Shown in pieces: positions 47,184 to 55,149 of a stretch of 64,000 nt of DNA. Made by a program: the position numbers and the translations under genes. Under the pieces are notes generated by a model. It saw nothing but the letters and a program-made list of their open reading frames with translations, searched no databases and was not told where the DNA came from. The stretch is taken from assembly GCA_963710615.1 (NCBI GenBank), contig CAVQBF010000002.1, positions 186,001 through 250,000 of the forward strand. Reading direction: 5' to 3'. Position 1 is the stretch's first letter. Each line of letters begins with the position of its first letter. This DNA is from GCA-2746605 sp963710615 (GTDB lineage Bacteria > Bacteroidota > Ignavibacteria > Ignavibacteriales > Melioribacteraceae).

Positions 47184-48005
47184 TTACATTCCAAACCACT
47201 TTAAGAACGGGAAGGCTTGTGCAGCAAAATGCAACAATAAACTAAATCCAATCCACATTCCAAGAATTGCAATAACATATTTCATTGTGTTATCTGAATT
47301 GAACATTTTAGCATAAGCAATTCCAACTACAGAATAGAACCAAATTGAGAATGGATCTAATTTGTGCATAAACCATCCAAATAATCCATCTTGTTCAATT
47401 CCCATGTAACTGCCTAAACTTGTATCCTGAAACAAATTGCTCAATAAAATGGCTGAAACAATCATAATAATAACTTGAATCACACCGATATAATGAGGCA
47501 ATCCGTAGGCAAGCATGGAAGCTTTATAATCACCTGTACCACCTAATGCAAATTTAGCAAGAAGTAGAAAAACACCCGATACAATAAAAAACATTAAGAA
47601 TACCATAATAAAAGCACCAATAGAACCAAAGATTAACTGCATACTGCCGCCTTTCTCCATCTGTTCTTGTATCATATCTAATTGTTGATCAGCTTGCTGT
47701 TGTGTCATTTGGCCTTTGTCAACCGCTTCTTGCATGTTTTTTTCAAAACGCTCCATCTGCTTTTCTACCATATTCGCTTTAATTTCCGGATTACTGTTTG
47801 TAATAAATTGCATTGCAATAATCGCTACAATAAGTATTAGTAAAGGTAGAACCCAGTCCATTGTTTTAACTGGTAATTTTGATAAAGATGAAAAAAGCTC
47901 ACCTGGCTCAGTAAGTACACTTACCATTTTATCGGTAATACCAAGTTCTTCTTCCTCTTCAATTATTTCTTCGGTAGGTTCATCTGGTTTGTTTAATTCG
48001 TCCAT
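47184..48005 (-). CDS. Yip1-domain membrane protein
   Basis: A 273-residue membrane protein. The N-terminal ~45 residues are acidic and cytoplasmic; TEPGELFSSLSKLPVKTMDWVLPLLILI leads into the first helix, as in bacterial YIP1 proteins. Then comes a long polar, Met/Gln-rich helix (about 75-118: MVEKQMERFEKNMQEAVDKG) and four more helices (about 125-150, 165-190, 215-235 and 243-260). Bacterial Yip1 proteins have no agreed function. It is a single gene ended by the compound hairpin. Confidence 0.75.
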   Translation of the reverse strand: MDELNKPDEPTEEIIEEEEELGITDKMVSVLTEPGELFSSLSKLPVKTMDWVLPLLILIVAIIAMQFITNSNPEIKANMVEKQMERFEKNMQEAVDKGQMTQQQADQQLDMIQEQMEKGGSMQLIFGSIGAFIMVFLMFFIVSGVFLLLAKFALGGTGDYKASMLAYGLPHYIGVIQVIIMIVSAILLSNLFQDTSLGSYMGIEQDGLFGWFMHKLDPFSIWFYSVVGIAYAKMFNSDNTMKYVIAILGMWIGFSLLLHFAAQAFPFLKWFGM

Positions 48006-48180
48006 TTGCGCAGTCCCTTATTTTTGTGGCTAATGTTGAATTGATTTAATTCACAGTTATAAAGCAATAAATTACCAAAAATTCAGAATAAAGTGTAGTA
48101 ATGAATAATAAAATTATTGATTTGACATTATAATAAAATAACTAAAACCTGTAAGTTAGTATTATTAAATAGGAGAAATT

Positions 48181-49554
48181 ATGAAAACCATTATTGAACC
48201 CTTTCGAATTAAATCTGTTGAACCAATCCGGTTTACTACAAAGGAAGAAAGAATAAAAATTTTAGAAGATGCTGGATATAATACTTTCTTAATTCATGCT
48301 GATGATGTATTGATTGATTTGCTAACAGATAGCGGCACGTCTGCAATGAGTGCCTCTCAGTGGGCAGGAGTAATGGAAGGTGATGAGTCTTATGCTGGAT
48401 CAAGAAGTTTTTACAAATTCGAATCCGCAGTAAAAAAAATAACTGGACACGAATTTATTATTCCAACTCATCAAGGAAGAGCTGCCGAAAAAATTCTTTT
48501 TACAATTTTAGGAGGAGCAGGGAAGTATATTCCCAACAATACTCACTTTGATACAACACGTGCAAATGTTGAATTTACCGGAGCGGAAGCAGTTGACTTA
48601 TTAAACGAAATCGGCAAAAAGCCTGAAGTTAAAGCTGATTTTAAAGGAAATATGGATGTTGATAAACTAGAAGAATTTATTAAAAAGGTTGGGACAGAAA
48701 ATATACCACTTGTAATGATAACAGTAACTAATAATTCGGGTGGAGGTCAGCCTGTTTCAATGCAGAATATTAAAGATGTTAGAGCTGTCTGCGATAAATA
48801 TAGTTTACCTCTTTTCTTAGATGCATGCAGATTTGCAGAGAATGCCTACTTTATCAAAATGAGGGAAAAAGGATATAAAGAAAAATCAGTTTTGGAAATT
48901 TGTCAAGAAATGTTTTCATATTCGGATGGTGCAACAATGAGCGCCAAAAAAGACGGTCTTGTAAATATAGGCGGATTTCTCTCATTGAATAATGATGAGC
49001 TTGCAATGCAGTCCCGAAATTTGTTGATCGTAACTGAAGGATTTCCAACTTATGGGGGACTTGCTGGAAGAGATTTAGAAGCCGTCGCAAAAGGTTTGGA
49101 AGAAGTTGTTGATGAGCATTATCTAGAATATAGAATTAGAAGTACTGAATATTTAGGTGAGAAAATGGTTGCTGAGGGAATTCCGATAATCGAACCGCCC
49201 GGCGGACATGCAATATATATAGATGCGAAAAGATTTTTGCCGGATATTCCGCCAAACCAATTTCCTGGTCAAGCAATTACGTGTGAATTGTATATTGAAG
49301 GCGGAATTAGAGCCGTAGAAATTGGAAGCGTGATGTTTGGTAAATATGATAAAGTGGGAAATGTAATCTCTCCACCAATGGAATTGGTGCGTTTGGCAAT
49401 CCCAAGAAGGGTTTATACCCAAAGTCATATTGATTACGTTGCAGAAGTAGTTATCGAAGTTTTCAAGAATAGAGAAAAGCTGAATGGCTACAAAATAACT
49501 TACGAAGCACCAATGCTAAGACATTTTACAGCCAAGTTTGAACAGATAAAATAA
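48181..49554 (+). CDS. tnaA: Tryptophanase
   Basis: A 457-residue PLP beta-eliminating lyase. The PLP lysine is Lys257 (SAKKD). The N-terminus, EPFRIKSVEPIRFTT, and THQGRAAEKILF, NSGGGQPVSM and FAENAYFIK are shared by tryptophanases and tyrosine phenol-lyases. Two positions point to tryptophanase: residue 381 is Ile (GIRAVEIGS), where tyrosine phenol-lyase has the phenol-binding Arg381, and residue 448 is His in LRHFTAK, matching tryptophanase His463 and not Phe448 of the lyase. It would turn tryptophan into indole, pyruvate and ammonia. AGGAG precedes the ATG. No TnaC-like leader peptide is seen upstream. Confidence 0.9.
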   Translation: MKTIIEPFRIKSVEPIRFTTKEERIKILEDAGYNTFLIHADDVLIDLLTDSGTSAMSASQWAGVMEGDESYAGSRSFYKFESAVKKITGHEFIIPTHQGRAAEKILFTILGGAGKYIPNNTHFDTTRANVEFTGAEAVDLLNEIGKKPEVKADFKGNMDVDKLEEFIKKVGTENIPLVMITVTNNSGGGQPVSMQNIKDVRAVCDKYSLPLFLDACRFAENAYFIKMREKGYKEKSVLEICQEMFSYSDGATMSAKKDGLVNIGGFLSLNNDELAMQSRNLLIVTEGFPTYGGLAGRDLEAVAKGLEEVVDEHYLEYRIRSTEYLGEKMVAEGIPIIEPPGGHAIYIDAKRFLPDIPPNQFPGQAITCELYIEGGIRAVEIGSVMFGKYDKVGNVISPPMELVRLAIPRRVYTQSHIDYVAEVVIEVFKNREKLNGYKITYEAPMLRHFTAKFEQIK

Positions 49555-49648
49555 TTAGTTATTGAATAAACTGTCATCATGCAAAACAGCGAAGCCTTAA
49601 AATAATAGAGCTAGTTTCACTAAATAAAACTAAACTAAAATTTAAATT

Positions 49649-50467
49649 ATGCGACTAAAAAAAATATTTTCATTTACAGATAAAAATCAAATTTGGCGGC
49701 TGCTGATTAGTGATACAGATAATTTAATTATTGAAACTCGAGATACAGACAATAAAGAAGTATTCTTCCATAGTATTAATTTGCAAAAAGGAAAAACTGT
49801 ATTTGAAAATTTTCAGTTGGATGAAAAATTCTGGATTGGAATTGAAGCAATTCAAAATGATAAAATATTCTTTCATAAATTTGCTAAACCGAACATGCCG
49901 GAGCATAAAATGATTATTTGCTATGACATTATTAAGCAAAATATTCTTTGGCAGAATGATGAATTAACATTTCTCTCTCTCTCTCAAAATAAAATTTATG
50001 CTTTTAAGAAAAAATTTGAAGGACAAGATGTTTTCATCTTAGATTCGAATACAGGCAAAGTTTTAGAGGAACTTGGCAGTGATTTCAATAAGATTAGTGA
50101 AATTTTGAACGAAGTAAAATTAGAAGAAGATTATTCTAATTATAAATATGCAGAAAAATACACAGGAGAAGAAGAGAACTCAATAATTAGCTTAATCGAA
50201 AAAGAGGTGAAGGATAAAGATATTTCATCAATGGTTGAGTTTTTAGTATATGAAGAATTTTTGTTATTCAATTTTTATGTTAGGTCTGCAACAAATTTAC
50301 TTGATAATATGTTTATCGTTTATAATATTGATAAAAAGAAAAAAATTCTCTCAGAAATTATTAATAAAAATTTAAATTCCTTTTCTCCCGATTCTTTTTT
50401 TTGTTATAAGAATTTTCTTATACTCTTAAAGAATAAATCTGAGGTTTCAGTCTATAAAATTGAATAA
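49649..50467 (+). CDS. DUF4905-like hypothetical protein
   Basis: A 272-residue cytoplasmic protein without signal or membrane segments. The opening FSFTDKNQIWRLLISDTDNLIIETRDTD resembles DUF4905 proteins of Bacteroidota, which carry a short beta-propeller-like fold; the assignment is from memory. The second half is Lys/Glu/Ile-rich. It is followed 36 bases later by the AMMECR1 gene. No clear Shine-Dalgarno. Function unknown. Confidence 0.6.
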   Translation: MRLKKIFSFTDKNQIWRLLISDTDNLIIETRDTDNKEVFFHSINLQKGKTVFENFQLDEKFWIGIEAIQNDKIFFHKFAKPNMPEHKMIICYDIIKQNILWQNDELTFLSLSQNKIYAFKKKFEGQDVFILDSNTGKVLEELGSDFNKISEILNEVKLEEDYSNYKYAEKYTGEEENSIISLIEKEVKDKDISSMVEFLVYEEFLLFNFYVRSATNLLDNMFIVYNIDKKKKILSEIINKNLNSFSPDSFFCYKNFLILLKNKSEVSVYKIE

Positions 50468-50503
50468 AAGAATGTAAATTTTAAATATAATCTCGAGATT
50501 TTC

Positions 50504-51067
50504 ATGGAACTATCAACTTTAGAAAAGAAACAGCTTTTTTCACTTGCTCATTTCTCCATTGAATCTGGTTTCAGACCCACACAGGAGCCTAAGCAAAATG
50601 CCGAACCTTCTGAAGCATTTAAGCTTAAAGCCGGTGCATTCGTTACAATAACTATTGATAAAAAACTTAGAGGCTGCATAGGATATGTTCAATCAGATGA
50701 TGAATTAACTAAAACTGTGATGGACGCTGCTTACCAGGCGGCTTTTCACGATCCAAGATTTTCTCCTTTAAGCGAAGAAGAGTTTGGAAAAATAAAATTA
50801 GAAATTTCTGTCTTATCTCCTCCTTTTCCACTATCAAGTTATGAAGAAATTGAATTAGGGAAACATGGTTTAATTCTGGAAGAATCTGGAAGGAAAGCAT
50901 TATTATTACCGCAAGTCCCAATTGAGCATAAAATGGATAGAGAAGGTTTTCTTTCAGCTTTATGCAATAAAGCAGGACTATATGAAGAATATTGGAAAGA
51001 AAAACAATTAAGTCTTAAAGCTTTTACGGCTTCTGTATTTTCAGAAGATGATGAGGAGTTAAAATGA
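50504..51067 (+). CDS. amrA: AMMECR1-domain protein (AmmeMemoRadiSam system protein A)
   Basis: A 187-residue AMMECR1 protein with the hallmark KLRGCIGYV and the DAAYQAAFHDPRF and LPQVPIEHKMDREGFLSALCNKAG segments; length is typical. AMMECR1 genes are commonly coupled to a Memo gene and a radical SAM gene (AmmeMemoRadiSam). Here its TGA overlaps the ATG of Memo (ATGA), confirming the pair. The biochemical role of the system is unproven. Confidence 0.92.
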   Translation: MELSTLEKKQLFSLAHFSIESGFRPTQEPKQNAEPSEAFKLKAGAFVTITIDKKLRGCIGYVQSDDELTKTVMDAAYQAAFHDPRFSPLSEEEFGKIKLEISVLSPPFPLSSYEEIELGKHGLILEESGRKALLLPQVPIEHKMDREGFLSALCNKAGLYEEYWKEKQLSLKAFTASVFSEDDEELK

Positions 51068-51883
51068 ATTTAGTAAGAGAGCCTCATGTTGCAGGGATGT
51101 TTTATCCAGCTAAAAAAAAGACTTTGGAAGATCAAATTACCGGGTTTTATTCTAATAGTTGAAATTGATGATGAAATTAAAAATATTGGTGGTATTATTG
51201 CTCCGCATGCCGGTTATGTTTACTCAGGCAGAACAGCTGCCTATGCTTATAAAACAATTATGAAAAAAAAATACGATACTGTAATTGTTATCTCACCAAG
51301 CCACAGAGAATATTTTAGAAGAGTTTCAATTTATGATGGTGACGCTTATAAAACCCCTCTTGGAAAAATTCCCATTAATACCGAACTGCGAAATAAACTA
51401 ATTAGCGAAAGTAATTTAATTTATGAAGGTGAAGAAGGTCATAGAGGTGAACACGCTTTGGAAGTTCAGTTGCCATTTTTGCAAATTGCTTTACAAAATT
51501 TTCTTTTATTACCTTTGGTAATTGGAGATCAAAGCAGGGAAGTTGTATTTGAATTGGCAGATATTTTAGCTGGCATAATTGATGATAAAACATTGCTTAT
51601 AGCAAGTTCGGATCTATCTCACTTCTACACTAAATCACACGCTTCTGCTATGGATTCAAGAGTTGTAGAACATATTAATAATTTTGACTTTGAAAATTTG
51701 CAAACTGACCTCGAGACTAGAAGATGTGAAGCATGCGGCGGCGGCGGAATAGTTGCAATCTTAAAAGCATTAAGTCTAAAAGGGTACACAAAATCTAAAG
51801 TTGTTGCCCAAAGTGATTCCGGAGATGTGACTGGTGATGATTCGGAAGTTGTTGGGTATTTATCTGCCATTGTTTATAACTAA
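51064..51883 (+). CDS. amrB: Memo-like protein (AmmeMemoRadiSam system protein B), frameshifted near the start
   Basis: From 51064 the first frame gives the Memo opening NLVREPHVAGMFYPA, then hits a stop at 51160-51162 (FYSNS*). The next frame continues with IGGIIAPHAGYVYSGRTAAYAYK, VISPSHREYF, SSDLSHFYTKSHA and CEACGGGGIVAIL, including the expected His and Cys metal ligands. A single extra base between about 51150 and 51165 (for example one T of AGTTG) explains it. With that base removed the protein is about 272 residues, the normal size. The third partner, a radical SAM protein, is not adjacent. Confidence 0.85.
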
Positions 51884-52153
51884 TAATTTTTATTCCCCTG
51901 GTAAAAAATAATTTACTAATATTTTTAGATTCCTTTATTTCATAAAGTTGAAATTCTTGCCAAGTTATTAAATTCTTAATAGCTCTTTAACTGAAGAATA
52001 AGCTTTTTTTTCTTGTTAATTTTTTAAATGAAGAAGATAAATTAAATTTGATATTATGTCTTATTATGACTAGATTAAGTTTCCTCATACAACTACTCTA
52101 TGGCAAATGTATTATTTGATAAATCATTTTTTTATATCTTAAAAGGAGCGAAG

Positions 52154-52540
52154 ATGAAAATTGCAAAAGAAAAAATAGAAATAAAAATGGAAATACCTGG
52201 TGCGGTTATCCGTCAGAAAACTGATTTTGGAGATGCAACTGGATTAGGTAAAATAAGTGGTGAGTATTTCAGTCTTTCTGCGGGAGTAGATACAACTCCT
52301 CTCTTCATGGGACTTGAAGGAAATTTGTGTCAGTGCCCTCATTGGGGATTTCTCTTGACTGGTCAACTAACTACCACGGATGCGAAAGGTGTTCAAGAAA
52401 TTGTGAATGCGAACGATCTGTTTTATTGGCCAGCTGGACATAATGTTTTAGTTAATGCAGATGCTGAAATAGTAATGTTCAGCCCTCAGCAAGAACATAG
52501 TCATGTGATTAATCACATGATTGATAAGACTAAAGGTTAA
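52154..52540 (+). CDS. Small cupin-like protein
   Basis: A 128-residue protein from the ATG at 52154, chosen because AAAGGAG lies just upstream (an in-frame ATG at 52100 has none). The segment CQCPHWGFLLTGQLTTTDAKG, then EIVNANDLFYWPAGHNVLVNADAEIVMFSP has the shape of a single-domain cupin, with the histidine pairs HW...H and the proline-rich PAGH turn. Function unknown. It precedes a berberine-bridge-type fragment and a nitrilase, perhaps a remnant catabolic cluster. Confidence 0.65.
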   Translation: MKIAKEKIEIKMEIPGAVIRQKTDFGDATGLGKISGEYFSLSAGVDTTPLFMGLEGNLCQCPHWGFLLTGQLTTTDAKGVQEIVNANDLFYWPAGHNVLVNADAEIVMFSPQQEHSHVINHMIDKTKG

Positions 52541-52633
52541 TTTCTAAGTCCAAGATTGTTGATTGAATTTTTTGCTGATATAATCAGATGATCATGTCTG
52601 GGATTATCAATAAGATTAAAAAATGGAGATGTG

Positions 52634-52843
52634 ATGAATAAAGTTCCCAGAATGATTGTAAAATATGTAAATGTTGCGGATGTGATTGTCGGCATAGATC
52701 CTTTTTCATCAGGCGGTGTAGTCTCTAATTTTATGATGGAAGAAGGACTAGAAAGAGTAAAGGCTTCTTACACAGGGAACTATGAAAGACTTGTTTCAAT
52801 TAAAAATAAGTTCGATCCTCAAAATCAATTTAAAGTAAACTAG
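52634..52843 (+). pseudogene. Fragment of an FAD-linked oxidase (berberine-bridge C-terminal domain)
   Basis: The 69 codons end in SSGGVVSNFMMEEGLERVKAS-like and YERLVSIKNKFDPQNQFKVN, the characteristic C-terminus of BBE-domain FAD oxidases. The FAD domain of some 400 residues is absent upstream. A ribosome site (GGAGA) lies in front of the ATG, so it may still be translated, but by itself it cannot bind FAD. Most likely the residue of a deletion. Confidence 0.65.
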
Positions 52844-52890
52844 AATATTAAACCGACTGTTTGAATTTATTTGAATTTGGAGACAACAAT

Positions 52891-53898
52891 ATGAAGCAAT
52901 ACAAACTATTAGTAATAAGTTTTGTGATCATTTCGTCAATGATATTGGGGCAAGAAAAAGAGATAAAGAATAAAGAAGGAAATAAGATGAATAATGAATT
53001 TAAAGTTGCAGCAGCTCAGTTAACTCCGGTTTTTCTAAACAAAGAAAAAACAGTTGAAAAAGCCTGTAAAGCAATTGCTGAGGCAGGAAAGAAAGGAGCA
53101 AAATTAATTGTTTTTCCTGAAGCATTTATTTCCGGTTACCCCGATTGGGTATGGCTCATTCCAAATAGCAAAGGAGCTGAATTAAATGAACTTTACCTAA
53201 AACTGGTTAATAATGCAGTATCAATTCCTGATAATTCAACAGATAAACTTTGCAAAGCTGCTAAATCGGCAAATATAAGTGTCGTAATGGGCATGAATGA
53301 ACGAAACTCCGAAACCAGCGGGGCAAGCCTTTATAATAGTCTATTATTTATTAATAATAAAGGAGAGATTTTAGGTAAGCACAGAAAACTTGTTCCTACT
53401 GGTGGAGAACGCCTAGTTTGGGCACAAGGCGATGGAAGTACACTTAAAGCATATGATACTTCAGTGGGTAAACTTGGCGGATTAATTTGCTGGGAAAACT
53501 ATATGCCTCTTGCTCGAAACGCTATGTATGAGAGTGGAACTCAAATTCTTACAACACCAACCTGGGATAAAAGTCCTAATTGGCTGATTAGTATGCAGCA
53601 TATAGCACGGGAAGGGGGATTATTTATTATAAGTTCATGTATGGCATTAAGAATGGATGATATACCAGCTGAGTATTCATTTAAAAAACTCTATCCAGAA
53701 GGAAGAGAATGGATAAATAGTGGGAACAGCTGTATTATTGCTCCAAATGGTAAAATAATTGCAGGTCCCTTGGAAGCAAAGGAAGGAATACTTTATGCAG
53801 AAATCGATTTAAACGAAATAATTACAGCTAAACGAAGCTTTGATGTGGTAGGGCATTATTCAAGACCCGATGTATTTAGTTTTTCAGTTAAAAAGTAA
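52891..53898 (+). CDS. Nitrilase-family hydrolase with signal peptide
   Basis: About 335 residues from the ATG at 52891. The nitrilase triad is visible: Glu in IVFPEAFISGYPDWVW, Lys in HRKLVPTGGERLVW, and Cys in GLICWENYMPLARNAMY. These match aliphatic/aromatic nitrilases and cyanide hydratases more than amidases. The first ~20 residues (MKQYKLLVISFVIISSMILG) form a clean signal peptide, which is unusual for this cytoplasmic family. An internal ATG at 52987 (MNNEFKVAAAQ) with AAGGAA upstream would give the ordinary start. A TTG at 52861 is also in frame. It follows the BBE fragment. Confidence 0.8.
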   Translation: MKQYKLLVISFVIISSMILGQEKEIKNKEGNKMNNEFKVAAAQLTPVFLNKEKTVEKACKAIAEAGKKGAKLIVFPEAFISGYPDWVWLIPNSKGAELNELYLKLVNNAVSIPDNSTDKLCKAAKSANISVVMGMNERNSETSGASLYNSLLFINNKGEILGKHRKLVPTGGERLVWAQGDGSTLKAYDTSVGKLGGLICWENYMPLARNAMYESGTQILTTPTWDKSPNWLISMQHIAREGGLFIISSCMALRMDDIPAEYSFKKLYPEGREWINSGNSCIIAPNGKIIAGPLEAKEGILYAEIDLNEIITAKRSFDVVGHYSRPDVFSFSVKK

Positions 53899-53912
53899 AG
53901 TTTGAAAAATAA

Positions 53913-53944
53913 AGTTCCTGCAAAAAATAAATTTTGCAGGAACT
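53913..53944. terminator. Terminator between convergent genes
   Basis: AGTTCCTGCAAAA (53913-53925) pairs perfectly with TTTTGCAGGAACT (53932-53944) with a 6-base loop. It is followed by TTTATTTTT on the minus strand (the efflux operon) and follows the nitrilase gene on the plus strand. Confidence 0.75.
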
Positions 53945-53982
53945 ATTCAAAGAAAGACTTGATAACAATTGTGAGACATAAA

Positions 53983-55134
53983 TTAATTAATTAAGTTAAA
54001 TGCTCCATTAACCAATATTTCATCACTAGCTCCAAAATCATCTGTATTTAATATTCTTGTATATCCATCAACGCTTTCACCTACTTTAATTTCTCTTTTT
54101 TCAAAAATATATTTTTCAGAATCATTAGATCTTTTAACCAACACATAATAAGACTCATCAACATTTACCACAGCATTAGAGTGTAGAGCCTTATAAACCT
54201 TATCGTTTGTTAAAATTTGTGAATCAACATACATGCCTGGAAGAAAATTTGATTCTTGGCTCTCATCTAATAAATGACCATGAATATTTATAGAACGATC
54301 ATTTTCGTTAATTGATTTTCCAACCACAAAAACTTCTGCTTCGTATACTTTTTCTCTAGAGTCAGGTAAAGAAAATCTTATTTTTTGGCCTACCTTTATA
54401 TCAAGAATATCTTTTTCAAATACATTTAGTTCTAGGTGTAAATGCTCTGTATTTACTATTGAAATAGCAACTTCACTCGGACTTAAATACTCACCTTTGG
54501 TAATGTTCACTTCAGTAATATTTCCACTGATTGGTGCTTTAATTCTTATCTCAGCAGAGATTGAATTTTCATCAAGTTCGTTTGGATCAATATCAATCAG
54601 ATAAAGTTCTTTTCTCAAGGCTTCATATTTTGTAAGCATTACATAATAATCTGATTCTGCTTTAAGATAATTTTTTTGAGACGAAATGTTCTCATTGGAA
54701 AGTGTTTTTTGTCTTTCGTATTCAGCACTTAAATATTTCAATTCACTTTTTGCGACTAAATAATCTTTTTGCATTCTTATATATTCTGGACTTTGAAGAG
54801 TAAAAAGTAATCCACCTTTTTTTACTGTTTGTCCAACTAATAATAAAACATCTTTAACATTTCCTCCGTAATAAGCACTAACTGAAGCTTTATATTGTGG
54901 AGGAACATCAATCATCCCAGTTGCTGAGATATTCTTAGAGAACACTTGATCAGTAACTTTTCCTAACTCCATATTTGATGAATTAAATTGTTCTTGGGAA
55001 ACAACTACGTTGTTACTCTCAGCACCTTCAATTTCTAAAGCTTCTGAGCTTTCTTTATCTTCACTACACGCGGTTATACTAATTGCGACTAATGCAATTG
55101 TTACAATAATTTTTATTATGGATTTCATTTTCAC
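53983..55134 (-). CDS. Metal efflux RND periplasmic adaptor (CusB/CzcB type)
   Basis: A 383-residue membrane fusion protein with a lipoprotein signal ending ITAC (Cys at 23). The pattern is classical: a barrel-sandwich half motif (YGGNVKDVLLLVGQTVKKGGLLFTL), a coiled-coil hairpin at about 115-190, then the returning half APISGNITEVNITKGEYLSPSEV and a beta barrel. It links the CzcA-type pump to the channel. It starts 15 bases after the pump gene. Confidence 0.92.
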   Translation of the reverse strand: MKMKSIIKIIVTIALVAISITACSEDKESSEALEIEGAESNNVVVSQEQFNSSNMELGKVTDQVFSKNISATGMIDVPPQYKASVSAYYGGNVKDVLLLVGQTVKKGGLLFTLQSPEYIRMQKDYLVAKSELKYLSAEYERQKTLSNENISSQKNYLKAESDYYVMLTKYEALRKELYLIDIDPNELDENSISAEIRIKAPISGNITEVNITKGEYLSPSEVAISIVNTEHLHLELNVFEKDILDIKVGQKIRFSLPDSREKVYEAEVFVVGKSINENDRSINIHGHLLDESQESNFLPGMYVDSQILTNDKVYKALHSNAVVNVDESYYVLVKRSNDSEKYIFEKREIKVGESVDGYTRILNTDDFGASDEILVNGAFNLIN

Positions 55135-55149
55135 ATCCCTAAATTTTAC

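Noticed and set aside
48033..48180. Possible tnaC-like leader before tryptophanase
   Set aside because: The short frame there encodes MNNKIIDLTL with no tryptophan or proline stall motif.
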